A DNA stretch of 38,487 nt, from contig JAAYKG010000068.1 in assembly GCA_012522555.1 (NCBI GenBank), positions 1 to 38,487 on the forward strand, read 5' to 3'. Of this stretch, positions 26,276-35,831 are shown piece by piece; position 1 is the stretch's first letter; every line of letters begins with the position of its first letter. This DNA comes from Armatimonadota bacterium (GTDB lineage: Bacteria; Armatimonadota; UBA5829). Below the pieces are notes generated by a model. The model saw only the letters and a program-made list of their open reading frames with translations. It searched no databases and was not told where the DNA came from. Position numbers and translations under genes: made by a program.

Positions 26276-27373
26276 CTAGTCCTGCAATATTTTGTCTGCG
26301 ATCAGATCTCCCATTTTGCTGCACGACACGACATTAGAGTATTCAGTTGCTATATCGCTGGAGCGATAGCCTTCGTTCAAAACTGATTCTACCGCGCATC
26401 GAATCATCACCGCCCCATCCGGGCAATCGCAGGCGTAGCGCAGCATCATCGCGGCGGTCAAAATAGTAGCGATTGGATTGGCGATGTCCTGGCCTGCGAT
26501 GTCCGGCGCTGATCCGTGTATAGGTTCGTAAAGCCCGCCGTGCTGTTCGCCGATGCTTGCAGACGGCAGCATTCCCAGCGAACCCGCCAGCATAGCAGCT
26601 TCGTCGGTCAGCAAATCGCCAAACAAATTGTCCGCCAGAATTACATCGAACTGCTTGGGGTTGCGCAGCAGTTGCATGCCGCAGTTGTCGGCGAGCATAT
26701 GTGTCAGTTTGACGTCGGGATACTGCTCGGCCACTTCGGTCACGACTTCTCGCCACAACCGAGAAGTTTCCATTACATTCGCTTTGTCGATCGAATGGAC
26801 GATTCCTGATCGTCTGCGAGCCTGCAGAAAAGCCATATGAGCTATGCGCCTGATCTCGAAATCGCTATATGAGCACGTGTCGATAGCGACGACTTCACCA
26901 TCAATCTCGCGTCTTTCTTTGGGTTTACCGAAATATATTCCTCCGGTAAGTTCGCGCACAAAGAGAATATCCAGGCCCCCTTCAAGCCGATCGGCCTTCA
27001 AGCTCGACGCCGACGTAAGCGACTCAAATACAACGACCGGCCGAAGATTTGCGTAGGCGCCGAGAGACTTTCTGAGCGGAAACAGCCCGCCCGGCTCTGG
27101 GCGCATCGAGACTGGCTGGAGATTATCCCACTTCGCGCCGCCAACCGCACCGAAGAAAACGGCATCGCTGGCTAACGAAAGCTCAAGAGTCTCCTTTGGA
27201 AGTGGGGTTCCCACTGCGTCGATAGCGGCCCCTCCAACAAGCGCTTCATTATATTCAAATGATATTCCGAGCTTATTTGCTACTGCATCAAGAGCTTTGA
27301 TTCCCTGCGGCACAATTTCGACGCCGATCCCATCGCCGGGAAGAACCGCAATCTTGAATGCTTTAGTGGACAT
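26276..27373 (-). CDS. leuB: 3-isopropylmalate dehydrogenase
   Basis: A 365-aa NAD-dependent decarboxylating dehydrogenase. It oxidises 3-isopropylmalate to 2-oxoisocaproate in leucine synthesis and probably also 3-methylmalate to 2-oxobutyrate in the citramalate route. Family motifs include AVLPGDGIGVEIVPQG, FGAVGGAKWDN, LRKSLGAYANLRPV, VRELTGGIYFGKP and DNLFGDLLTDEAAML. NAD-binding GSAPDIAGQDIANPIA near the C-terminus completes the set. ATG 27373 directly abuts the leuD stop, a sign of coupled translation. Ordinary length and no missing residues noted. Confidence 0.96.
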   Translation of the reverse strand: MSTKAFKIAVLPGDGIGVEIVPQGIKALDAVANKLGISFEYNEALVGGAAIDAVGTPLPKETLELSLASDAVFFGAVGGAKWDNLQPVSMRPEPGGLFPLRKSLGAYANLRPVVVFESLTSASSLKADRLEGGLDILFVRELTGGIYFGKPKERREIDGEVVAIDTCSYSDFEIRRIAHMAFLQARRRSGIVHSIDKANVMETSRLWREVVTEVAEQYPDVKLTHMLADNCGMQLLRNPKQFDVILADNLFGDLLTDEAAMLAGSLGMLPSASIGEQHGGLYEPIHGSAPDIAGQDIANPIATILTAAMMLRYACDCPDGAVMIRCAVESVLNEGYRSSDIATEYSNVVSCSKMGDLIADKILQD

Positions 27374-27865
27374 CTATTCACCAACCTTTGCCTTAGCGTA
27401 GTTCACCAATCCTCCAACCTCGATCAGTTCGCGCATAAAGGGAGGAAACGGCTTGGCCTGGAAGCTCGCGCCGGTAGTGACATTCGTGATTTTGCCGGTG
27501 CCGAGATCAACCTCAACGGTATCACCCCTGCCGATACCCGCAACCGCCTCGGGACACTCCAATATCGGAAGCCCGGTGTTGAGGGAGTTGCGATAGAATA
27601 TTCGTGCGAATGTATTAGCGACAACGCACGAAATACCGGATGCCTTGATCGCAATCGGCGCATGCTCGCGCGAGGAACCGCACCCGAAGTTATCTTCAGC
27701 GACGATAATATCGCCAGGCTCGACAGTCTTGACGAAATCCGCATCTATATCTTCCATGCAGTGCGACGCAAGCTCGGCGGGATCGGTGGTATTCAGATAC
27801 CTAGCCGGTATAATAACGTCTGTGTCGACGTTGCTGCCGTATTTATGAACCTTACCTTTTAGCAT
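27374..27865 (-). CDS. leuD: 3-isopropylmalate dehydratase small subunit (archaeal-type LeuD)
   Basis: A 163-aa swivel-domain subunit that joins LeuC to isomerise 2- and 3-isopropylmalate. It begins [20 protein letters not shown] and contains [16 protein letters not shown], the hallmark loop, and [13 protein letters not shown]. The start is ATG 27865, preceded by AGGAGAGG. The open frame extends upstream to 28048, but that part overlaps leuC and does not resemble LeuD. The short length and sequence pattern fit the archaeal/type 2 small subunit (about 160 aa) rather than the 200-aa proteobacterial one. This type sometimes acts on both isopropylmalate and citramalate, which suits the presence of cimA. 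Confidence 0.95.
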   Translation of the reverse strand: MLKGKVHKYGSNVDTDVIIPARYLNTTDPAELASHCMEDIDADFVKTVEPGDIIVAEDNFGCGSSREHAPIAIKASGISCVVANTFARIFYRNSLNTGLPILECPEAVAGIGRGDTVEVDLGTGKITNVTTGASFQAKPFPPFMRELIEVGGLVNYAKAKVGE

Positions 27866-27878
27866 AGCCAAACCTCTC

Positions 27879-29141
27879 CTACGATAGTTCCTCGGGGCTG
27901 CCCAATCTGCCAAGAACCGCAGACGCGGCTGCGATTGCGGGGCTGGCGAGATATACTTCGGATTTTGTGTGGCCCATGCGGCCGACGAAGTTGCGATTTG
28001 TGGTCGCAACAGCACGCTCACCCTCGGCAAGCACACCCATATGCCCACCCAAACACGGGCCGCAGGTCGGAGTGCTTACCGCCCCACCCGCCTCGACGAA
28101 TATCTCGGTGAGACCTTCCTTGATGGACTGTAGATAAATCTCCTGCGTCGCCGGGATAACTATCAACCGAACGTCCGGATGGACTTTGCGGCCCTTTAGA
28201 ATACCCGCAGCCACCCGAAGATCCTCGATGCGGCCATTGGTGCACGACCCTATTACGGATTGGTCGAGCTTGATATGCGCAGCCTCCGATATCGGCCTTG
28301 CGTTTTCAGGCAGATGCGGGAAGCTGACGATCGGCTCCAGCTTCGAGACATCGATTTCGATGACATCTTTATAAGCTGCATCCGGGTCGCTCTTATATAG
28401 CTTAAACTCCCGTTTGGCACGCGGATTCACATACGCAAGGGTCTTTTCGTCCGGTTCGATGATTCCGTTCTTGCCGCCCGCTTCGATCGCCATATTGCAC
28501 ATTGTAAACCGACCAGCCATATCAAGCTCGGATATTGTCTCACCTGTGAACTCCATCGTGCTGTAGAGCGCTCCATCAACGCCGATTTTGCCGATTGTAT
28601 ACAGGATCAAATCTTTGCCGCTCACCCATTTCGGCATCTTTCCGTAGTATATAAACTTGATAGCCTCAGGAACCTTGAACCAGGTCTCCCCCAGCGCCAT
28701 CGCGCAGGCCAAATCTGTCGAGCCGACCCCGGTGGAGAAGGCGCCCAGTGCGCCATAGGTGCATGTGTGGCTGTCGGCGCCGATTATGGCGTCGCCCGGC
28801 AGCACAAGGCCCTCATCCGGCAGCAGGGTGTGCTCGATGCCCATTTTGCCAATTTCAAAAAAGTTTGTAATGTTGTGCAGTCGGGCGAAGTCGCGCAGAA
28901 TTTTCACGAGTTGGGCCGATTTGATATCCTTGTTTGGTGTTGAATGATCCGGCACAAGTGCGACGCGATCCTTGTCGAACACTGTCTCCGCGCCGATTTT
29001 CGCAAATTCGGCAATCGCAATCGGAGCGGTGATGTCGTTACCCAGCACCATATCCAGGCGAGCGTTGACCAGTTCTCCAGGCTCGACAGCCTCTTTGCCG
29101 CAGTGTGCAGCCAGTATTTTTTGGGTTATTGTTTGTCCCAT
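27879..29141 (-). CDS. leuC: 3-isopropylmalate dehydratase large subunit (archaeal-type LeuC)
   Basis: A 420-aa aconitase-family subunit carrying a [4Fe-4S] cluster. Visible motifs are [54 protein letters not shown] (cluster cysteine) and [18 protein letters not shown] (the other two cluster cysteines). [10 protein letters not shown] lies near the end. At 420 residues it is the shorter HacA/LeuC type 2 form rather than the about 470-residue bacterial form. It starts at ATG 29141 after GGGGA and lies 13 bases before leuD. The gap to leuA upstream contains a palindromic repeat. Confidence 0.95.
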   Translation of the reverse strand: MGQTITQKILAAHCGKEAVEPGELVNARLDMVLGNDITAPIAIAEFAKIGAETVFDKDRVALVPDHSTPNKDIKSAQLVKILRDFARLHNITNFFEIGKMGIEHTLLPDEGLVLPGDAIIGADSHTCTYGALGAFSTGVGSTDLACAMALGETWFKVPEAIKFIYYGKMPKWVSGKDLILYTIGKIGVDGALYSTMEFTGETISELDMAGRFTMCNMAIEAGGKNGIIEPDEKTLAYVNPRAKREFKLYKSDPDAAYKDVIEIDVSKLEPIVSFPHLPENARPISEAAHIKLDQSVIGSCTNGRIEDLRVAAGILKGRKVHPDVRLIVIPATQEIYLQSIKEGLTEIFVEAGGAVSTPTCGPCLGGHMGVLAEGERAVATTNRNFVGRMGHTKSEVYLASPAIAAASAVLGRLGSPEELS

Positions 29142-29170
29142 GTATGAGTCCCCAGTCTATTGTGAAATGC

Positions 29171-29242
29171 CCCTCACCCTAACCCTTCTCCCAGAGGGAA
29201 AGGGGAAAGTGGTCCTAACCCTCTCACAAGAGGGAGAGGGGA
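29171..29242. repeat. Palindromic dispersed repeat between leuA and leuC (copy 1)
   Basis: The block starts with CCCTCACCCTAACCCTTCTC at 29171 and ends with AGAGGGAGAGGGGA. It can fold into two tandem hairpins on either strand: a CCCTT/TCCC arm pairing with GGGAGAAGGG, and CCCTCTC pairing with GAGAGGG. The first 22 bases match the terminal inverted repeat of the element at 37758-37898 with one inserted base. It lies inside the leu operon, just past the leuA stop codon, so it could affect mRNA stability or termination between leuA and leuC. Confidence 0.7.
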
Positions 29243-29249
29243 TACGCGG

Positions 29250-30806
29250 TTAGAGGGTCGCTTTGTCCTTTGGTTTGCCGCCATTGCCACGCAGTTTTTC
29301 GTAATGGGCGAGCTTGTTGATCGCATTGACGTAGGCCTTGGCGGCGGCTTCCACTACATCGAGGCTCGCGCCGCGACCCGTGTATATCTCTCCATTGGCC
29401 GCTTCCAGTTTTATCGTCACCTCACCGAGGGCATCGGTGCCACCCGTGACCGATTTGACAACGAAATCAACCAGGCAATACTCCGCCTCGACCATTTTAT
29501 CGATAGTTTTATAGATCGCGTCAACTGACCCCACTCCAATGCCCGCCTCTACGATGTCCCCGCAATCGCTTTTGAGCTTGATTGTGGCGGTCGGGATACC
29601 CTCGAGGCTGCTCATCACGTTCATATATGTAAGCTCATATTTGGACGGAATCGTGTAGGCCTCATCGGCAACGATCGCTTCCAGATCTTCATCAAAAATC
29701 TCTTTTTTCTTGTCAGCGGTAATCTTAAACCGAGCGAAAGCTTTGTCAAGTTCGGCCTTGCCCAGATGATAGCCCATGGACTTCAAACGATCCTCAAAAG
29801 CGTGGCGGCCTGAGTGTTTACCCAAAACCAGTTTGCTTTCGGTCAGGCCAACAGACTCAGCGTCCATTATCTCGTAGGTGCGCTTATCCTGCATGACCCC
29901 GTGCTGGTGAATGCCGGCCTCGTGGGCAAATGCATTCATCCCAACGATCGCTTTGTTCACCTGGACATCCAGCCCGGTTACGTCGGAGACCAGCCGGCTG
30001 GCACGGTAAATTTCTCTCGTATTGATGCCGGTGGTAGCCTTAAACAGGTCGGTGCGAGTATGTATCGCCATCACAACCTCCTCCATCGCGGCGTTGCCGG
30101 CACGCTCCCCAAGTCCATTGATAGTGCACTCGACCTGGCCCGCGCCATTTGCGACGGCCGCCAGCGAGTTTGCGACACCCAGCCCCAGGTCGTTATGACA
30201 GTGTACGCTGAAAATGGCTTTTTTGGAATTTGGGACAGTCTCGATAACCCGTCGGATCATCTCACCGTACTCGCTTGGAATCGCGTAGCCGACGGTATCG
30301 GGCAGGTTCACAATAGTCGCGCCCGCGTCGATGACCGCTTCGACTACCTGGCACAGATAATCGAAATCGCTGCGAGAAGCATCCTCCGCGGAGAACTCCA
30401 CTTCTTCTGTGTAGCCCTTCGCACGCTTAACTGCGGCGACGGCGATGTCGAGAGCTTCTAATCTTGTTTTCTTGAGCTTCTTTTCGAGGTGTATGTCCGA
30501 TGTTGCCAGAAACGTATGAATCAGCGGTTTTTTCGCATGTTGCAAGGCTTCCCAGGCGCGATCTATGTCGGCATTCGCAGCGCGACACAGCCCAGCAACC
30601 GCCGGCCCTTTGACCGTCTCGGCGACTGCTTTGACAGACTCGAAGTCTCCTGGCGATGAGATCGGGAACCCCGCCTCGATCACATCGACTTTCAGCCGCG
30701 CCAACTGCTTTGCAACTTCCAGCTTTTCTTCGATGTTCATGCTCGCGCCGGGGGATTGCTCCCCATCACGCAGCGTGGTATCGAAAATACGAATTTTTCT
30801 TGCCAT
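29250..30806 (-). CDS. leuA: 2-isopropylmalate synthase
   Basis: A 518-aa enzyme that condenses 2-oxoisovalerate with acetyl-CoA, the first committed step to leucine. The barrel begins with [17 protein letters not shown]; the family motifs [34 protein letters not shown] and [16 protein letters not shown] follow. The linker region KHSGRHAF precedes the C-terminal leucine-binding regulatory domain (about 385-500). The bases allow a GTG start at 30809, but ATG 30806 has better spacing from GAGG and matches the family start. The regulatory domain predicts feedback control by leucine. A hairpin and promoter-like sequence lie directly upstream. Confidence 0.97.
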   Translation of the reverse strand: MARKIRIFDTTLRDGEQSPGASMNIEEKLEVAKQLARLKVDVIEAGFPISSPGDFESVKAVAETVKGPAVAGLCRAANADIDRAWEALQHAKKPLIHTFLATSDIHLEKKLKKTRLEALDIAVAAVKRAKGYTEEVEFSAEDASRSDFDYLCQVVEAVIDAGATIVNLPDTVGYAIPSEYGEMIRRVIETVPNSKKAIFSVHCHNDLGLGVANSLAAVANGAGQVECTINGLGERAGNAAMEEVVMAIHTRTDLFKATTGINTREIYRASRLVSDVTGLDVQVNKAIVGMNAFAHEAGIHQHGVMQDKRTYEIMDAESVGLTESKLVLGKHSGRHAFEDRLKSMGYHLGKAELDKAFARFKITADKKKEIFDEDLEAIVADEAYTIPSKYELTYMNVMSSLEGIPTATIKLKSDCGDIVEAGIGVGSVDAIYKTIDKMVEAEYCLVDFVVKSVTGGTDALGEVTIKLEAANGEIYTGRGASLDVVEAAAKAYVNAINKLAHYEKLRGNGGKPKDKATL

Positions 30807-30830
30807 CACTACACCTCTAAGCTCAAGAAT

Positions 30831-30848
30831 GCGGCGGATAACCGCCGC
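30831..30848 (-). terminator. 7-bp G+C hairpin upstream of leuA
   Basis: GCGGCGG (30831-30837) pairs perfectly with CCGCCGC (30842-30848) around ATAA. On the minus strand it lies 25 bases before the leuA start and 45 bases after the stop of the C_GCAxxG gene. It is followed there by ATTCTT, a weak T tail. It may terminate read-through from the upstream pair of genes or act in the leuA leader. Confidence 0.45.
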
Positions 30849-30850
30849 TT

Positions 30851-30879
30851 ATTATAACTATCTGCGATACGCCATATAA
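30851..30879 (-). promoter_or_regulatory. Promoter candidate for leuA
   Basis: On the minus strand a perfect TATAAT corresponds to plus-strand 30851-30856. TTATAT (30874-30879) lies 17 bases upstream, a half match to the -35 consensus. The start of transcription would fall inside or next to the 30831-30848 hairpin, so promoter and terminator readings compete. Confidence 0.33.
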
Positions 30880-30892
30880 GTTCACTTCGGCC

Positions 30893-31342
30893 TCACTCGC
30901 CGACAATCGACGAGGTAGCCCGGGCTGCAAACGCCACATATTTCGGGCAAAGCGTGTTGTGTAAATCCAACTCCTTAGCACGCGCCCGGCCTTCCGGAGT
31001 GCGCATCTCACAATCGGTCAGTGCGCTGCACTCAAGAGTGCCAAATTCCGCTTCAAACAACTCGATTAGCTGCTCCACTTTATTGTAACAAATTGTCTTC
31101 TGATCCGGATTCGATAGATCATCCCTTCCAAAGATCAGGCCAATCGCCATCACAGCTCCTGAAACAGCGCCGCACAAATCTCCGCACTGCCCCACCCCGC
31201 CTCCGAAACCACTGGCTATTCTCGGCGCACATTCGCAATCTAAATTATAATATTCAATTAAGCCCAACAGCACAGATTCCGTGCAGTTATATCTCTGCGC
31301 GAAATAATCCAGTGCAGCGTCTTTTGCGCTTCGTTGCGACAT
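30893..31342 (-). CDS. C_GCAxxG_C_C family redox-type protein
   Basis: A 149-aa cysteine-rich protein of the C_GCAxxG_C_C family (TIGR01909-like), biochemical role not established. The core is YNCTESVLLGLIEYY, then GFGGGVGQCGDLCGAVSGAV, with later cysteines in KTICYNKVE, LECSALTDCEMRTPEG and NTLCPKYV. The clustered cysteines suggest metal or Fe-S binding. No signal peptide is visible, so it should be cytoplasmic. ATG 31342 overlaps the nucleoside hydrolase stop (TAATG), so the two are coupled. The pair interrupts an otherwise continuous branched-chain amino acid series. Confidence 0.82.
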   Translation of the reverse strand: MSQRSAKDAALDYFAQRYNCTESVLLGLIEYYNLDCECAPRIASGFGGGVGQCGDLCGAVSGAVMAIGLIFGRDDLSNPDQKTICYNKVEQLIELFEAEFGTLECSALTDCEMRTPEGRARAKELDLHNTLCPKYVAFAARATSSIVGE

Positions 31343-32376
31343 TATTTTCCTTGTCGACTCGAATTATTACGCGGCGGCTCTGACACCAACCACAAGTAAG
31401 CCTCAAGAACCCGGCTGCGATTTTCCGTCGGAAGAATGAAGTAACGATGCCTGCCGTCGTTAGCTTTCGCAAAATGTGTCGCGCCTTTGTCGTCGACCGT
31501 GATCCAACCCGCCTCAGATAAATCGAAATAACCGCGATCAGGCCGGGCAGCATATAAAACTGCGCTCAAATCCCAGGTCGGACGATCGTACGGCATTTTA
31601 GCATATTCGCGATACGCCTCGGCTACCGGGTGATCCCGAACATATCCGAAGTCTTTTTCTACGCTCTCCGCGGGATAATTCACTGCCTCGCCAACGTCAT
31701 ATCCCGAGGCTATTATTGCGGTCGGCCACTGGTCGAAGACAGTCTTGGCCGCCGGAGCGTCGATATGGATGTTAAACTCCGGCGCGGCGCCCGGCCTGAA
31801 TTCTCCAGCCATAGTGACATAGCTTTTGATCTTGCGCCCAACCAGTTCGATTCCGTTGAGGCCGGAGTGTTCATCAGGAGTAGATTGGAGCAATCGTGCC
31901 ATATTCGTCATCGGCCCCACGCTCAACATCACGACCGACCCGTCCGGCTCCTGAGCGAGAATTTTGCGAATAAGGCCAATCGCCTCCGGCGCATCATCCC
32001 CGGATTGAAGCCCCCTCGGGTAGACAAATTCGCCATTTAACTTGCGCATAGCTACAGTTTTAGAATATCCATCCTCGGGCCGTTTGCCTTTTTTGACGAC
32101 CCCAATCGGGATATTCGGGCGGCCGTAGAACCGGTTGATTATATCCGTATGAACGGCGCTGTAGGGATTGTCTTTACTGATGGTGACGGCGAGGATTTCC
32201 ACTTCAGAGCGATCGGCGAGCGCATGCAGCATCGCCAACGCCAGCGCATCGTCGATGTCACCGCCAATATCGGTATCGAAAATAACCTTCACAGGCGATT
32301 TTAACGCCGTTTGAGCACTAGCACCCATAGTCAACAAACTCACTATCATCAGCACAATTGCGGCACATTTGAGCAT
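31342..32376 (-). CDS. Secreted nucleoside hydrolase (IunH family)
   Basis: A 344-aa protein with a signal peptide (MLKCAAIVLMIVSLLTMGAS, cut predicted after ASA). An inosine-uridine nucleoside hydrolase fold follows. The calcium-binding DTDIGGDIDDALAL motif lies near residue 35; VMLSVGPMTNMARLL and PEFNIHIDAPAAKTVFDQW are the further family blocks. The enzyme class splits the N-glycosidic bond of ribonucleosides; outside the membrane it would scavenge bases. Substrate choice is unknown, and some secreted members act on other glycosides. There is no clear ribosome-binding site: a 9-bp hairpin ends 13 bases before ATG 32376. It follows ilvC by 61 bases. Confidence 0.85.
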   Translation of the reverse strand: MLKCAAIVLMIVSLLTMGASAQTALKSPVKVIFDTDIGGDIDDALALAMLHALADRSEVEILAVTISKDNPYSAVHTDIINRFYGRPNIPIGVVKKGKRPEDGYSKTVAMRKLNGEFVYPRGLQSGDDAPEAIGLIRKILAQEPDGSVVMLSVGPMTNMARLLQSTPDEHSGLNGIELVGRKIKSYVTMAGEFRPGAAPEFNIHIDAPAAKTVFDQWPTAIIASGYDVGEAVNYPAESVEKDFGYVRDHPVAEAYREYAKMPYDRPTWDLSAVLYAARPDRGYFDLSEAGWITVDDKGATHFAKANDGRHRYFILPTENRSRVLEAYLWLVSEPPRNNSSRQGK

Positions 32377-32389
32377 ATATTAACGCAGC

Positions 32390-32416
32390 GGAGAGCAGAG
32401 CCTAGCCCTGCTCTCC
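32390..32416 (-). terminator. Perfect 9-bp hairpin between ilvC and the nucleoside hydrolase gene
   Basis: GGAGAGCAG (32390-32398) pairs with CTGCTCTCC (32408-32416) around a nine-base loop. On the minus strand it lies 21 bases after the ilvC stop. It is not followed by a T tract but by GCTGCGTTAATATATG, whose last three bases are the next start codon. It may partly end ilvC transcription, protect its mRNA 3' end, or limit translation of the hydrolase. Confidence 0.5.
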
Positions 32417-32437
32417 AACTTCACTCCTTATTGATGA

Positions 32438-33511
<1,074 letters not shown>

Positions 33512-33547
33512 TTAGAATACATTTCAAATGCGGTCTTTGATGTTTTA

Positions 33548-34048
33548 CTATATCGCCGTATGAGCGCCGCGAGCCATAGCAATCTTGCCCGTTCGCACAA
33601 CCTCCATAATCCCGTATGGCCTCAAAAGGTTCTCGATAGCATCGACCTTATCAAGGCCGCCGGTCACCTCGATTGTGAACGACGTGACGCTGATGTCGAT
33701 GATCTTCGCTCGGAAAATATCGACAATCTGCATAATCTCCGCACGATGCACAGGCTCGGCCTTGACTTTGATAAGCGCAAGTTCCCTTTCGATGATAGGA
33801 ATCTGGCTGTAATCGACGAGTTTGATGACGTCGATCAGTTTGCTGGTCTGTTTGTTGATCTGATCCAGTGTCGAATCATCACCAGAAGCAACGATTGTCA
33901 TTCGCGAAACTGTCGGATCGTCGGTGATGCTTACCGCCAGCGACTCTATGTTAAACCCTCTCCGCGCGAACAGGCCGGATATTCTGGCCAGCACGCCAGG
34001 CTTGTTGTCGACCAGCACGGTTATAGTATGCTGCATTAGTTTTGGCAT
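33548..34048 (-). CDS. ilvN: Acetolactate synthase small (regulatory) subunit
   Basis: A 166-aa regulatory subunit (also named IlvH). An N-terminal ACT domain begins HTITVLVDNKPGVLARISGLF and RRGFNIESLAVSITDDP, where valine binds in characterised homologues. The second ACT-like half contains ALIKVKAEPVHRAEIMQIVDIFRAKIID and LRPYGIMEVVRTGKIAMARG. The length is that of the usual full-size subunit. ATG 34048 lies four bases after the ilvB stop, so the catalytic and regulatory subunits are coupled. Feedback inhibition by valine is predicted from the family. Confidence 0.96.
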   Translation of the reverse strand: MPKLMQHTITVLVDNKPGVLARISGLFARRGFNIESLAVSITDDPTVSRMTIVASGDDSTLDQINKQTSKLIDVIKLVDYSQIPIIERELALIKVKAEPVHRAEIMQIVDIFRAKIIDISVTSFTIEVTGGLDKVDAIENLLRPYGIMEVVRTGKIAMARGAHTAI

Positions 34049-34052
34049 ATTT

Positions 34053-35741
34053 CTAACTCCCCTTAGGCCTGTTGACCATCATCTCTTCGATGCTTTGGCC
34101 AGCCGGGATCATCGGGAACACATTCTCCTGCGGGTTGATCTGGAAGTCGATCAGGGTGGGCCGATCGTTTATTTCCATCGCCCTCGCAAGCGCCCCGTCC
34201 ACCTCGTCAGGATGCTTCACGCGCATACCCTCGGCGCCGTAAGCTTCGGCGAGCATCTTGAAATCGGGCTGCACGGAGATGTCCACGCCCGAATATCGCC
34301 CGTTCCAGAACAGCTCCTGCCATTGGCGCACCATCCCCAAATACTGATTGTTCAGGAGGATAATTTTTATAGGCAACTTGTGTTCGACTGCCGCCGCCAG
34401 TTCCTGCAGAGTCATCTGGAACCCACCATCGCCGCAGATACAGAACACAGGCAGGTCCGGTCGGCCGACCTGAGCGCCTATGGATGCAGGGAAGCCATAC
34501 CCCATGGTACCCAACCCGCCGGAAGAAAGCCACCGGCGAGGCTTGGTGGTGGAATAGTATAGCGCGGAGAACATCTGGTTCTGGCCAACGTCCGTCACCA
34601 CTATCGCTTCACCTTTAGTCATATCAGAGATTTTGGCGATCACACACTGAGGCTGCAGCGCGCCTTCATTTGCCGGGCATTGCAGCGCAAACTCTCTCTT
34701 CCACTGCATGATCTTCTTGTTCCAATCCGTCTCTTCGCGCGGCTGAACCTTTTCCACAAGCATCGCGAGCGCTTCTTTGCAATCGCCAAGCACCGGAACC
34801 GTCGTTTGCACGGTTTTGTCGATCTCAGCCGGGTCGATGTCTATGTGTATAACCTTGGCTCTTTGAGCGAACGCGGCCAGTTTGCCGGTCACCCGGTCGT
34901 CAAACCGCGCACCGACTGCGATCAACAAGTCGCACTCATTCACAGCATGGTTGGCGTAGGCTGTGCCGTGCATGCCCAACATGCCGAGCGAATGCGGATG
35001 ATATTCCGAAATCGCGCCCTTGCCGAGAAGCGTATTTGTTACCAGGATGTGCGTTTTTTCAGACAGCCTGGTCAATTCTTCATTCGCACCGGAAGTAATC
35101 ACACCCCCGCCCACATACAGCACCGGCCGCTTCGCCTCATTTATCAGCGCCGCCGCCTGTTCGACCATAGCTTCATCAATGTCGATGTGCGGCGAATAGC
35201 TTCGCATCTTCACTTCGGTGATCGGCTGGTAATCAACCTCCGCCAATGAAACATCCATCGGCACGTCGACAAGCACAGGGCCGGGTCTGCCTGTCTGCGC
35301 AATGTACATTGCTTCCGCGATGGTTCTAGGCACATCGTTGACATCGCTCACTAGAAAGTTGTGCTTGGTTACAGGCATGGTAATGCCAAATGTATCGGCT
35401 TCCTGGAATGCGTCTTTACCAAGGGATGTGGTTCGCACCTGGCCGGTGACGGCAAGCACAGGGATCGAATCCATATGCGCATTGGCAAGGCCGGTGACGA
35501 GGTTGGTCGCGCCTGGGCCGGAGGTCGCGAAACACACTCCGACCTTACCGGTGGCTCGTGCATACCCATCAGCCGCGTGGCCTGCGCCCTGCTCGTGGCG
35601 CATCAGCATATTTTTGAGATCTTCTCGACCATACAAGGCATCGTAGATGGGAATCATCACCCCGCCCGGTATACCGAAGACCATATCTACTCCCTGATCC
35701 ACAAGAGATTGGATCAGAGCATTTGCTCCGTTCATTTTCAC
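34053..35741 (-). CDS. ilvB: Acetolactate synthase large (catalytic) subunit
   Basis: A 562-aa thiamine-diphosphate enzyme that joins two pyruvates, or pyruvate and 2-oxobutyrate. FGIPGGVMIPIYDAL and the catalytic glutamate in MRHEQGAGHAADGYARATG lie at the N-terminus. GVCFATSGPGATNLVTGLA follows, and the ThDP/Mg motif is CICGDGGFQMTLQELAAAVE with NNQYLGMVRQWQELF after it. GTG 35741 is preferred: AAGGAG lies eight bases upstream. An ATG at 35735 is only two codons in but 14 bases from the ribosome-binding site, and the frame start at 35777 has no family similarity. It follows ilvD by 90 bases. Confidence 0.96.
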   Translation of the reverse strand: MKMNGANALIQSLVDQGVDMVFGIPGGVMIPIYDALYGREDLKNMLMRHEQGAGHAADGYARATGKVGVCFATSGPGATNLVTGLANAHMDSIPVLAVTGQVRTTSLGKDAFQEADTFGITMPVTKHNFLVSDVNDVPRTIAEAMYIAQTGRPGPVLVDVPMDVSLAEVDYQPITEVKMRSYSPHIDIDEAMVEQAAALINEAKRPVLYVGGGVITSGANEELTRLSEKTHILVTNTLLGKGAISEYHPHSLGMLGMHGTAYANHAVNECDLLIAVGARFDDRVTGKLAAFAQRAKVIHIDIDPAEIDKTVQTTVPVLGDCKEALAMLVEKVQPREETDWNKKIMQWKREFALQCPANEGALQPQCVIAKISDMTKGEAIVVTDVGQNQMFSALYYSTTKPRRWLSSGGLGTMGYGFPASIGAQVGRPDLPVFCICGDGGFQMTLQELAAAVEHKLPIKIILLNNQYLGMVRQWQELFWNGRYSGVDISVQPDFKMLAEAYGAEGMRVKHPDEVDGALARAMEINDRPTLIDFQINPQENVFPMIPAGQSIEEMMVNRPKGS

Positions 35742-35831
35742 GATAAAAGCTCCTTGGCCATCAACCACGGCAATCAAAACAGGAACCGCCCGCTGATGGC
35801 TGGGAGCCGGCGGCTGACGATTGATGCCGTT

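Noticed and set aside
27866-28048. N-terminal extension of LeuD
   Set aside because: It overlaps the leuC coding region, is unlike LeuD, and ATG 27865 has a strong AGGAGAGG ribosome-binding site.
29142-29249. G+C palindromes in the leuA-leuC gap as a CRISPR or tRNA remnant
   Set aside because: There are no regularly spaced identical repeats and no tRNA arms; the sequence matches the dispersed palindrome family instead.
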